A program made the position numbers and the translations under genes. DNA of 33,397 nt from an uncultured Oxalobacteraceae bacterium (lineage in GTDB: Bacteria > Pseudomonadota > Gammaproteobacteria > Burkholderiales > Burkholderiaceae_D). The notes under the pieces were generated by a model. That model saw only the letters and a program-made list of their open reading frames with translations. It made no database searches and was not told the DNA's origin. The DNA lies in the NCBI GenBank assembly GCA_903893945.1, contig CAITOF010000100.1, positions 1 to 33,397 of the forward strand, in the 5' to 3' direction. Shown here in pieces: positions 17,105-25,114 of the stretch (its first letter is position 1; every line of letters starts with the position of its first letter).

Positions 17105-17705
17105 CGTTTTAATTTTGTCGAACCTGATCAGCTGGGCACTGATACTCGCCCTGGCCATGACCGTTCTGGCACTGGCCAGGCAGATCGGCGTGCTGCATGA
17201 ACGGATCAAACCGGTTGGTGCGTTGTCGTTTGCAAAGGTCATCAAGGCGGGGGACACCGCACCGCAGTTTGTCTTGCCGAGCCTGAACGGCGGCTCGATC
17301 ACGCTGGGCGCACAGGCTCAGAAATCCACGCTGTTATTCTTCCTGTCGCCGACCTGCCCGGTCTGCAAAACGTTATTGCCGCTGTTGAAATCGGTACAGC
17401 AGTCTGAACAAAGCTGGTTGCAACTGGTGCTGGCCAGCGACGGCACTGAAACTGAACACCAGGTCTTTATACAGCAGCAGAAACTGGATGGTCTGCCTTA
17501 CCTGCTGTCGCGCGACGTCGGAATCGCCTACCAGATCGGCAAACTTCCCTATGCCGTGCTGATATCCCGGGAAGGTCGGGTGACGTCCCATGGACTGATT
17601 AACAATCGCGAGCATCTGGAAAGCCTGTTTGAAGCCAGCGCACTGGGTTTTGCCACGGCGCAGGATCTGCAGCAGGCCCAGACCGTGGAAGAAACGGTCA
17701 GCTGA
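17097..17705 (+). CDS. aauD: MauD/AauD-like thioredoxin-fold protein
   Basis: 202 aa: an N-terminal membrane helix (about 8-27) anchors a periplasmic thioredoxin-like domain with the active-site CPVC (Cys87-Cys90) in FFLSPTCPVCK and the cis-proline segment KLPYAVLIS. MauD is needed to form or shuffle the many disulfides of the TTQ light chain. ATG at 17097 is chosen over a longer TTG frame because it gives the standard MauD N-terminus and lies inside the end of the MauE-like gene. Expressed just before the light chain gene, as in known clusters. Confidence 0.88.
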   Translation: MTDVLILSNLISWALILALAMTVLALARQIGVLHERIKPVGALSFAKVIKAGDTAPQFVLPSLNGGSITLGAQAQKSTLLFFLSPTCPVCKTLLPLLKSVQQSEQSWLQLVLASDGTETEHQVFIQQQKLDGLPYLLSRDVGIAYQIGKLPYAVLISREGRVTSHGLINNREHLESLFEASALGFATAQDLQQAQTVEETVS

Positions 17706-17751
17706 ACAGCGGGTCAGAATGATACATCGACGTGAATGAAACGAGATTTTC

Positions 17752-18273
17752 ATGAATAAACACTGGTTGACAAAATTGGACGAATTGACCGAATCGCTGT
17801 TGCGTCAAAACGCGCGCAGTCATTCCCGTCGCGCATTTTTATCGCAGGTTGGCAAATCGCTGATTGGCCTGGGCGCACTGACGCTGTTACCGGTTTACCG
17901 CGGCGGCGCGGCGGAAACCAGGGATGAAACAGGTGATCCGAACAGTTGTGATTACTGGCGTAACTGCGCCATTGACGGCTTTTTATGCGGCTGTTGCGGC
18001 GGTTCGAATACCTCGTGCCCGCCCGGCACCATACCATCTGACATAACCTGGATTGGCACCTGCCTCAATCCCACCGACAACAAGCATTACATTATTTCGT
18101 ACAACGACTGCTGCGGAAAAAGCAGTTGCGGAAGTTGCGCCTGCCAACGGGACCAGAACAATACGCCGATTTACCGGCCGCAAACATCAAACCACCTGAA
18201 CTGGTGCACCGGCAGTCAGGCGGGTGTACCTTACCATTGCTCCCTGTCAGTTGTGCTCGGTGTTAAGGATTGA
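17752..18273 (+). CDS. aauA: TTQ-bearing amine dehydrogenase light chain (MauA/AauA type)
   Basis: 173 aa. A twin-arginine signal (SRRAFL, residues 25-30) indicates folded export by Tat. The mature chain is very cysteine-rich (14 Cys from residue 66 on). Trp100 in ITWIGTC and Trp151 in LNWC are 51 residues apart, exactly the spacing of Trp57 and Trp108 that form tryptophan tryptophylquinone in the Paracoccus enzyme. Asp119 in ISYNDCCG falls at the spacing of the catalytic Asp76. All cofactor residues are thus present. The gene comes after E and D as in the aau order BEDA. The cofactor is made post-translationally, in methylamine dehydrogenase by diheme MauG, for which no gene is visible here. 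Confidence 0.93.
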   Translation: MNKHWLTKLDELTESLLRQNARSHSRRAFLSQVGKSLIGLGALTLLPVYRGGAAETRDETGDPNSCDYWRNCAIDGFLCGCCGGSNTSCPPGTIPSDITWIGTCLNPTDNKHYIISYNDCCGKSSCGSCACQRDQNNTPIYRPQTSNHLNWCTGSQAGVPYHCSLSVVLGVKD

Positions 18274-18276
18274 TCC

Positions 18277-18708
18277 ATGAAACCACGGCTGGTTGTGATG
18301 GCACTGCTACTGGGAACGACGAGTCTGGCCGGCGCGACAGAGAGCGTTGTGGCGGACTACATGCTGAGCTGCCAGGGCTGTCATCTGGACAATGGGCGCG
18401 GCTTTCCCCTGCGCGGCGTGCCAACCCTGACGAATTATGTCGGCAATTTCCTGAAAGTGCCGGGCGGACGGCAATACCTGGTCCAGGTGCCAGGCGCGGC
18501 GCAAGCCGATCTGAACAACGAACAGCTTGCCGCATTGCTGAACTGGATGCTGACCACCTTCAGCCCGGATCAGTTACCGTCTGACTTTGTCAGGTACAAC
18601 GCCGAGGAGGTCGCGCAGCTCCGCCCTCACCCGCTGGTCGATGTGGCCAGCCGACGAGCTGAACTGGTGCGTAAAATTGAACAGCTCCAGCCCAGGTCCA
18701 GACAATAA
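18277..18708 (+). CDS. Small periplasmic monoheme cytochrome c
   Basis: 143 aa with a signal peptide (cut near LAGA-TE) and one heme site CQGCH (Cys32, Cys35, His36). A methionine in LLNWMLTTF is a candidate axial ligand. The gene begins 3 bp after the light-chain stop, so it is cotranscribed. In the Alcaligenes faecalis aau cluster the gene directly after aauA is also predicted to encode a small monoheme cytochrome c (recalled from literature). It is a likely electron acceptor or relay for the dehydrogenase, in place of amicyanin or azurin. Direct electron transfer is inference. Confidence 0.85.
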   Translation: MKPRLVVMALLLGTTSLAGATESVVADYMLSCQGCHLDNGRGFPLRGVPTLTNYVGNFLKVPGGRQYLVQVPGAAQADLNNEQLAALLNWMLTTFSPDQLPSDFVRYNAEEVAQLRPHPLVDVASRRAELVRKIEQLQPRSRQ

Positions 18709-18717
18709 GGTCATCAA

Positions 18718-19341
18718 ATGACACCGATAAAATCAATCTTGTTAGCACTGCTGATCCTGTCAACGAACGGTGTGCACAACCTGGCATATTCAGCTCATCT
18801 CACAGCTGCCATGCAGCTGTGCGCTGGTTGCCATGGCGCACAGGGCGAAGGAAACCCGACAACCGCAGCGCCGCGCATTGCCGGACAAAATGTCGCGTAT
18901 CTGGAAAACCAGTTATTGCACTTCAGGGCAGGTAGCCGCGGATATCATCCCGACGACAAGGCAGGTGGCCAGATGCGCAGCGTCGTGCAGGCCTTGAGCG
19001 ATAACGACCTCGCTGAGCTGGCCGCCGAATACGGAAAAATGACTGTCAGCACGCCACCCGGACTGAAAACCGATACCGGCAAAGATCTTTACATTACCAC
19101 CTGCCTGCAATGTCACGGACCGCAAGCCCGGGGATTCGTGCAATTGAGAAGTCCCAACCTGACCATTTTGAATGACTGGTATATCGCCAACCAGCTGAAA
19201 GCGTATACAGCAGGATGGCGCGGCACGTCAGACAGCACCGATTTACCCAGTATGATGATGCGTACGATAGCGTCGCATATCAGTTCGGAAAAAGATATAG
19301 CGGAGGTGATCCGGTACATTAACGGATTGTCGTCCGATTAA
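18718..19341 (+). CDS. Diheme cytochrome c (c4-like)
   Basis: 207 aa with a signal peptide and two class I cytochrome domains in tandem: CAGCH (35-39) followed by GxQGEGN, and CLQCH (129-133). Met86 and Met180 or Met181 are candidate axial ligands. The arrangement matches cytochrome c4, a two-domain electron carrier to terminal oxidases. It lies 9 bp after the monoheme cytochrome and closes the amine dehydrogenase unit. It should not be mistaken for MauG: it is much shorter than the roughly 350-residue MauG/diheme peroxidase family, and its two hemes are in c4-type domains. Confidence 0.88.
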   Translation: MTPIKSILLALLILSTNGVHNLAYSAHLTAAMQLCAGCHGAQGEGNPTTAAPRIAGQNVAYLENQLLHFRAGSRGYHPDDKAGGQMRSVVQALSDNDLAELAAEYGKMTVSTPPGLKTDTGKDLYITTCLQCHGPQARGFVQLRSPNLTILNDWYIANQLKAYTAGWRGTSDSTDLPSMMMRTIASHISSEKDIAEVIRYINGLSSD

Positions 19342-19545
19342 AGTCATCATCGCACATTGTCTCCATGCCCGCAGTTTGAATACCGTCAGGCCTGTTTTGC
19401 CCTGCGTAGTGCGAGATGATGCGAAAACAGCACCGGATTTGCCTGTAGGTAAAGCAGAAAATGCCTGGATGGCCGAGCAGCACAAGCCTTGATCGTCTGC
19501 ACCGAACCCGAATTGAATGTCAACAAACGAAGATTGGAAACCAAA

Positions 19546-20736
19546 GTGAAATATATAATTGGCGTGGCCGGGGTACTGTTCATTTTTGCCGTTGCCTATG
19601 CGGCAAGCTACAACCGCACGCAGGTGAAATTCAAACCGATTTTTACGTTGCTGGCGCTGGAGATCCTGTTTGCGTATGTCATGCTGAATTCCGACGCGGG
19701 ACAAATCATCATCAATGGCATAGTCGGACTTTTTGACCAGCTGCTCAGATTTGCTGCTGTCGGCATCAATTTCGTCTTTGGCGGACTGGTCAATGCAAAC
19801 AGTTTTTCGTTTTTCTTTAATGTGCTCATGCCAATTGTTTTCATCTCGGCATTAATCGGGATTCTCCAGCACTGGAAAATACTCGGCCTGATCATACGTG
19901 GCCTGGGCACCGCGCTTTACAAAGTGAACGGCATGGGCAAACTGGAATCGTACAACGCAGTGGCCTCGGCAATTCTGGGACAGTCAGAAGTATTCATCTC
20001 GATCAAGAAACAGCTGCCCTATCTGTCTGAAGCACGGCTTTACACCTTGTGCACGGCGGCCATGTCCTCGGTGTCAGCCGCCATCATCGCTGCCTACATG
20101 CAATTGCTTGAACCCCGATTCGTTGTATGTGCCGTGGTGTTAAACCTGTTCGGCGGCTTCATCATTGCATCATTAATCAATCCGTATGCAGTCGCCAGCG
20201 ACGAGGATGTCCTGACCGTCAGGGAAGAACCACAGAGTTTCTTTGAAATGCTCGGTGAATATATTCTGGACGGCTTCAAGATCGCGGTCATTGTGGCGGC
20301 CATGCTGGTGGGTTTCATCGCCCTCATTGACATGGCCAATGCGATATTCACCTATTTTTTCAGTGTCAGCTTCCAGCGCTTTCTGGGCTACCTGTTTTCA
20401 CCACTGGCATTTTTGATCGGCATACCCTGGGACAACGCTGTTGATGCCGGCAGCATCATGGCCACCAAACTGATCAGTAACGAATTTGTCGCCATGCAGG
20501 ACCTGAAAAATAATCTGGATAGCGGAAAATACCTGTTTGATCCGCGCAGCATCGCCATTATCTCGGTCTTTCTGGTCTCGTTTGCCAACTTCGGATCCAT
20601 CGGTATCGTCTGTGGTTCCATCAAGGCACTCGATCAAAAACAGGGTAATGTGGTGGCCCGTTTCGGATTCAAACTGCTCTATGGCGCTTCGCTGGTCAGT
20701 TTTCTGAGTGCCACCGTGGTAGGCCTGGTGTTTTAA
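19546..20736 (+). CDS. NupC-type concentrative nucleoside transporter (copy 2)
   Basis: 396-residue CNT family inner-membrane protein, paralogous to the gene at 1180; the two share long identical blocks such as LESYN-VASAILGQSE and EEPQSFFEML. It contains the NEFVAMQD motif. GTG at 19546 is chosen because it aligns with the paralogue's ATG; TTG codons at 19534 and 19489 would add a polar tail without support. The gene lies 125 bp before an exported SAM hydrolase that releases adenosine, so nucleoside uptake could be functionally linked. Separated from the cytochrome genes by about 200 bp with no clear terminator. Confidence 0.9.
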   Translation: MKYIIGVAGVLFIFAVAYAASYNRTQVKFKPIFTLLALEILFAYVMLNSDAGQIIINGIVGLFDQLLRFAAVGINFVFGGLVNANSFSFFFNVLMPIVFISALIGILQHWKILGLIIRGLGTALYKVNGMGKLESYNAVASAILGQSEVFISIKKQLPYLSEARLYTLCTAAMSSVSAAIIAAYMQLLEPRFVVCAVVLNLFGGFIIASLINPYAVASDEDVLTVREEPQSFFEMLGEYILDGFKIAVIVAAMLVGFIALIDMANAIFTYFFSVSFQRFLGYLFSPLAFLIGIPWDNAVDAGSIMATKLISNEFVAMQDLKNNLDSGKYLFDPRSIAIISVFLVSFANFGSIGIVCGSIKALDQKQGNVVARFGFKLLYGASLVSFLSATVVGLVF

Positions 20737-20861
20737 CATTTTTTTCATATGCATATAGGAATTGATTCTGGAATACCGGTCCCAAACCAAGCTAAAATGT
20801 CGGCTTGTTTGCCATTTTTTGTTTTTTTTAACTACTTAACTACTTACATAACGGCTCTATC

Positions 20862-21791
20862 ATGAAAATCCTGAGAATAGTAATCCTTGCAATCGCCTTC
20901 ATTTCCGCATCGGCCAGCACAGCCTGTTTCGCGCAGACCCGCACACCTCTGGTGCTGATGACTGATTTCGGCCAGGCAGACGGTGCCGTGGCGGCAATGC
21001 GCGGTGTTGCATTTGGTGTTGACCCGCAATTGAGTATTTCCGATCTGACCCATCAGATACCGACCTTTGACATCTGGATTGCCGCTTACCGCCTGTACCA
21101 GACGGTCAACTACTGGCCACAGGGCACGGTTTTTGTCACGGTGATCGATCCGGGTGTCGGGACTGTACGCAAGTCGGTGGTACTCAAAACAAAAAATGGC
21201 CGGTTCTTCGTTGGACCAAACAACGGCCTGTATACCCTGATTGCCGAACGCGACGGTATTGCTGAAATGCGCGAAATTGACGAAAAAATAAACCGGCTGC
21301 CAGGTTCGGAAGACAGCTACACCTTCCACGGTCGTGACGTTTACGCATATACCGGCGCGCGTCTGGCGTCCGGAGCGATCAGTTTTGAACAGGTTGGGCC
21401 AGTGCTGGATCCCGCCAGCCTGATCAAGATCAGTTACCAGAAAGCCGACAGATCGGGCAATTCATTGCGCGGCAACATCCCGGTTCTGGATGTCAACTTT
21501 GGCAATGTCTGGACCAATATTCCGAAATCACTGATCGACGAACTGAATATCAAGGCCGGCGATATGCTGAATGTGCGAATTTATAACAAGGATAAAAAGA
21601 CCCTGTCCATCTCGGTTCCGTTTGCCAATTCGTTTGGTGAGGTCAGCGTGGGCAAACCAATCGCCTACATCAACAGTCTGCTGAATTTTTCACTTGCCCT
21701 GAATCAAGGTGATTTTGCCAGAAAATATCACATTCAATCGGGCGCAGACTGGCATATTGAAATAGAAAAAGCCAGTGCGACCAGTAAGTAA
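20862..21791 (+). CDS. Exported SAM hydroxide adenosyltransferase (DUF62 family)
   Basis: 309 aa with a signal peptide (cut near CFAQ-TR). The family motifs are complete: LMTDFGQADGAV, VIDPGVGTVR, VGPNNGLYT and TFHGRD. Asp96, Arg103 and His156 match the Asp-Arg-His triad that activates water in the archaeal enzyme, which cleaves S-adenosylmethionine to adenosine and methionine. The chlorinase/fluorinase branch lacks this triad, so hydrolysis is the likely reaction. Most family members are cytoplasmic in appearance; an export signal here implies a periplasmic substrate or a scavenging role. It lies between a nucleoside transporter and a TonB receptor, on the same strand and 58 bp before the latter. 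In vivo substrate is not proven by sequence. Confidence 0.88.
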   Translation: MKILRIVILAIAFISASASTACFAQTRTPLVLMTDFGQADGAVAAMRGVAFGVDPQLSISDLTHQIPTFDIWIAAYRLYQTVNYWPQGTVFVTVIDPGVGTVRKSVVLKTKNGRFFVGPNNGLYTLIAERDGIAEMREIDEKINRLPGSEDSYTFHGRDVYAYTGARLASGAISFEQVGPVLDPASLIKISYQKADRSGNSLRGNIPVLDVNFGNVWTNIPKSLIDELNIKAGDMLNVRIYNKDKKTLSISVPFANSFGEVSVGKPIAYINSLLNFSLALNQGDFARKYHIQSGADWHIEIEKASATSK

Positions 21792-21849
21792 ACTTTATTC
21801 GTAATCATCAGTTATCACATATTTTCAGAATTCAGGGAAACAGGTATCA

Positions 21850-24258
21850 ATGAAACCAGCAAAAAATAACCTCATGAGAAAAGCATTGGCCATGGCGGGC
21901 CTCGTCGCAGTCGGCGCACCGCATGGCTATGCACAAACCGTCAGCACTGCAGCTGACACAGCGGATCAACAGGTACAGTCTGTATCCATCGTCGGCTCAC
22001 GCGCCAAAGTGCGCTCGCTGTTTGACAGCGACGTGCCGGTGGACGTATTCACGGCAGCCGACATCGAGCATGCCAACAGCACAGGCGAACTGGGTCAGTT
22101 GCTGCAGAATCTGTCCCCCTCGATCAACATGCCGCGGGCGTCGGCCAGCGGCACGTCGGACACCATACGCACCATTCAGCTGCGCGGACTTGCGCCCGAT
22201 GAAGTGCTGATACTGGTCAATGGCAAGCGCTGGCATGCCAATGCCGTCATGGACCAGGAAGGACTGTTTCAGGGCACCGTCTCCGTTGACCTGAATGCAA
22301 TTCCGATCAGCTCTATCGAACGTATTGAAGTGCTGCGGGATGGCGCGGGTTCGCAATACGGCAGTGATGCTGTTGCAGGCGTGATCAACATCGTCCTGAA
22401 GAAAGCACCCGAGGGGACCGAGACCTATGTGTCTTACGGTGGTAACCACACCCATTTTGCACCGACTGACAAAACCATTACCGACGGACAGAACCTGCAG
22501 GCAGGGGCAAACACCGGAATAAAAATTGGTGACAGGGGTTATGTGCGCTTCGGTTTTGATTATCAGGACAAGAACGGCACCAATCGTGCCGGCCCCTCGG
22601 CAGACGCCTCTGATTCGTACTACAGTACACCGGCTGATCTGGCGCTGGTGGGCCAGGTGCTATTTAAATCGGGTGACCCCAAACTGTACAACACCAATCT
22701 GTTCTACAACGGTGCGGTGCCTGTTTCAGACGATATCGAATTTTATTCGTTCGCCACCTACAACGAGCGTCGCTCTTTCGGCGCAGCGTTTTTCCGGTGG
22801 CCGGGCGACCCGAGCAATATTCTGTCGGTCTATCCGAATGGCTACCGGCCGGTCAGTGTCAACAACAGCAACGATTTTGGCGCCGTATTCGGTGTGCGCG
22901 GCGATGTGGCCGACTGGACAGTTGACCTGAGTCTGCGGCTGGGTCATAACAATTTCAGCTACAACCTTGAAAACACGCTCAACTCCTCGCTCGGTGCCGA
23001 CAGCCCGACATCCTTTCATCTGGCCAATTTCATTTCCGGCCAGCAGGGCATCAATGCAGACGCACATCGCAGCTTCGATGGCATCCTGCCGGTACCCTTG
23101 AACGTTGCTGTTGGTGCGGAACTGCAGCGCGACACCTATGTCACCGAAGCCGGTGACCCTGCCTCGTATGCCGTCGGTCCCAACGTCAACGGCCTGCCCG
23201 GTTCACAGGGTGACCCGGGACTGCAGCCGTCCGACACCGTCAACCTGTCGCGCACCGATAAATCGGTCTATGTGGATATCGACAGCGATCTGACCCGCGA
23301 CTTACTGGTTGGCGCGGCGGCACGTTACTCTGAAATCGGCGATGCCGGCAACAAGACCACAGGCAAACTGTCTGCGCGATATAAATTCACGCCTGACTTC
23401 CTGGTTCGGGGCTCGGTCTCGAACAGTTTCCGTGCGCCTGAATTGGCACAGATCGGTTTCCGGAATACCGTGCTGGGATTTAACAACGCCGGCCAGTTGG
23501 CCAACGTTGCACTGGTTCCGGCAACCGATCCTCTGGCACAGCAACAGGGTGCCCAGCCATTGAAGCCGGAAACCTCGGTCAATGAAACACTGGGACTGGC
23601 GTACCGCATTTCCAGCCGCACCAATGTCACGCTGGATACCTACCAGATTAAAATCAAAGACCGTATTTCACTGTCCAGCCCTATCAATATCAGTGATCCC
23701 AACTACCCGACGCTGGGCGCAGTCAATTTCCTGACCAACGGTCTGGATACCACGACCAGTGGCGTGGACGCGGTGATCCTGCATGAAGTTCAGCTGTCCG
23801 GCAGCAAGCTGAACCTGACCGCAGCGTTCAATTACAACCACACCCGGCTGGATTCGGTTCGCACCGGCATTAACGGCGAACAATTTTTTGCACCCCTGAC
23901 GGTCTACGATCTGATCCACGAAACGCCCACTACAAAACTGGTGCTCTCGGCCGACTGGCATGTCGACCGGTGGGACCTAACCAGCCGGGTGACGCGCTAT
24001 GGTGGCCTGTCGGTGCTATCCTATGATACCGGCAATCCGTTTGAATTCAAACCGGCCTGGGTCCTGGATCTGGAAGGCAAATACGCTGTGAACAAGTCAA
24101 CCTCGATCGTCGTCGGCAGCAGCAATCTGACCAATCAGTATCCGACCAAAACTACCGATGCGTATGACAGTTATTCCGGCGCATTTCCGTACAATTTTGT
24201 CTCGCCCGTCGGCATGAACGGTGCTTACTACTACGCGCGTCTGAATTACAATTTCTGA
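21850..24258 (+). CDS. TonB-dependent outer-membrane receptor (copy 2)
   Basis: 802 aa with a signal peptide (cut near GYAQ-TV), a plug domain including VQSVSIVGSRAK near its start, IQLRGLAPDEVLILVNGKR and IERIEVLRDGAGSQYGSDA, then a long beta barrel ending ARLNYNF with the normal terminal phenylalanine. The plug wording (VLVNGKR, RDGAGSQYGSDA) is that of receptors often found in sphingomonad- and Burkholderia-type scavenging loci, but the ligand is not readable. It differs in sequence from receptor 1 and is not a recent duplicate. Its place after the SAM hydrolase and before two regulators suggests a common inducer. Confidence 0.93.
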   Translation: MKPAKNNLMRKALAMAGLVAVGAPHGYAQTVSTAADTADQQVQSVSIVGSRAKVRSLFDSDVPVDVFTAADIEHANSTGELGQLLQNLSPSINMPRASASGTSDTIRTIQLRGLAPDEVLILVNGKRWHANAVMDQEGLFQGTVSVDLNAIPISSIERIEVLRDGAGSQYGSDAVAGVINIVLKKAPEGTETYVSYGGNHTHFAPTDKTITDGQNLQAGANTGIKIGDRGYVRFGFDYQDKNGTNRAGPSADASDSYYSTPADLALVGQVLFKSGDPKLYNTNLFYNGAVPVSDDIEFYSFATYNERRSFGAAFFRWPGDPSNILSVYPNGYRPVSVNNSNDFGAVFGVRGDVADWTVDLSLRLGHNNFSYNLENTLNSSLGADSPTSFHLANFISGQQGINADAHRSFDGILPVPLNVAVGAELQRDTYVTEAGDPASYAVGPNVNGLPGSQGDPGLQPSDTVNLSRTDKSVYVDIDSDLTRDLLVGAAARYSEIGDAGNKTTGKLSARYKFTPDFLVRGSVSNSFRAPELAQIGFRNTVLGFNNAGQLANVALVPATDPLAQQQGAQPLKPETSVNETLGLAYRISSRTNVTLDTYQIKIKDRISLSSPINISDPNYPTLGAVNFLTNGLDTTTSGVDAVILHEVQLSGSKLNLTAAFNYNHTRLDSVRTGINGEQFFAPLTVYDLIHETPTTKLVLSADWHVDRWDLTSRVTRYGGLSVLSYDTGNPFEFKPAWVLDLEGKYAVNKSTSIVVGSSNLTNQYPTKTTDAYDSYSGAFPYNFVSPVGMNGAYYYARLNYNF

Positions 24259-24392
24259 CGCTCTGCGGCAGTACGCCGGTTCTGCCTGACATGCCATGCA
24301 GCACAGTGGAATTTACAGATACGCTGCATGGCGTTACAGTTACGGAGTTGCCGGTTTCAATACTGAATCGTCCATTTTTTCTGGAGCGCCAC

Positions 24393-25109
24393 GTGGCTAT
24401 TTCCAAAATCACCGACATGCTGTTGCGCAATTCGCTGTTTGCCGGTCTGTCTGCCGCCGAGCTGGACGCACTGACAAAACTCCTGAGACAGTCCGATCTC
24501 AAAACACGCAGTGTGGTCTGCCACCAGGGCGACCCGGGCAACAGCTTCTACGTTGTTCTTTCCGGTTTGTTAAAAGTTGTCACAGCCAGCGAAGACGGGC
24601 ACGAAGTGGTGTTGTCCATGCTCGGGCCCGGCATGACGTTTGGCGAACTTGCCCTGCTGGATGGCAAACCCCGCAGTGCCTCGGTGATTGCCTGCCAGGC
24701 CAGTACCATTGCCACCATAGACCGCCACAACTTTAACCAGTTTCTGACCCATTTTCCTGAAACGCGCGACAAGCTGATCGTTGCCCTGTGCGGACGGATA
24801 CGCACGCTGACCGATCGCGTTGAAGACCTGTCGGCACTGGAAGTGCCAGCCCGACTGGCGCGCACCCTGATTACCCTGTCAGAAACGCTGGGAAGCGAGT
24901 TACAGGGCAAACGCTATGTACACGCACGAATATCGCAGGGCGAAATCGGCAGCATGGTTGGGGCGGCCCGTGAAAGCATCAACAAAATCATGCGCCAATG
25001 GGAAGACAAGGGAATTATTTGCATTGTGGATGGACGCGTGCAGATTTTACGCCCTGATGCGCTGGCTGGCATCAGCCAGCAGGGCGACTCCGGCTCCCTG
25101 TTAAAATAG
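24393..25109 (+). CDS. Crp/Fnr-family transcriptional regulator
   Basis: 238 aa: an N-terminal cyclic-nucleotide-binding fold (about 15-135) with GDPGNSFYVVLSGLLKVV and the phosphate-binding-cassette-like FGELALLDGKPRSASV, a long dimer helix, and a C-terminal winged helix-turn-helix (GEIGSMVGAARESINKIM). The retained GEL and RSAS residues make nucleotide binding plausible. No Fnr-type cysteine cluster is present. GTG at 24393 is chosen because GGAG stands six bases ahead of it; an upstream ATG at 24291 would add 34 atypical residues. Followed 5 bp later by the GlxA-type regulator. Confidence 0.88.
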   Translation: MAISKITDMLLRNSLFAGLSAAELDALTKLLRQSDLKTRSVVCHQGDPGNSFYVVLSGLLKVVTASEDGHEVVLSMLGPGMTFGELALLDGKPRSASVIACQASTIATIDRHNFNQFLTHFPETRDKLIVALCGRIRTLTDRVEDLSALEVPARLARTLITLSETLGSELQGKRYVHARISQGEIGSMVGAARESINKIMRQWEDKGIICIVDGRVQILRPDALAGISQQGDSGSLLK

Positions 25110-25114
25110 TCAGC

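Noticed and set aside
15338..18273. Methylamine dehydrogenase (mau) assignment
   Set aside because: The core genes are homologous, but the cluster lacks mauF, mauC, mauJ, mauG, mauM and mauN, and its order fits aau; the aromatic amine label is preferred, though substrate is untested.
18718..19341. Diheme cytochrome as the missing MauG
   Set aside because: It is about 200 residues with two small class I heme domains of c4 type; MauG-family enzymes are about 350 residues with a different fold and a tyrosine-ligated heme.
19344..19420. Imperfect inverted repeat ATCATCGCAC / GTGCGAGATGAT as a terminator for the cytochrome operon
   Set aside because: Arms are short, interrupted and about 55 bases apart, with no T run, so a terminator cannot be supported.
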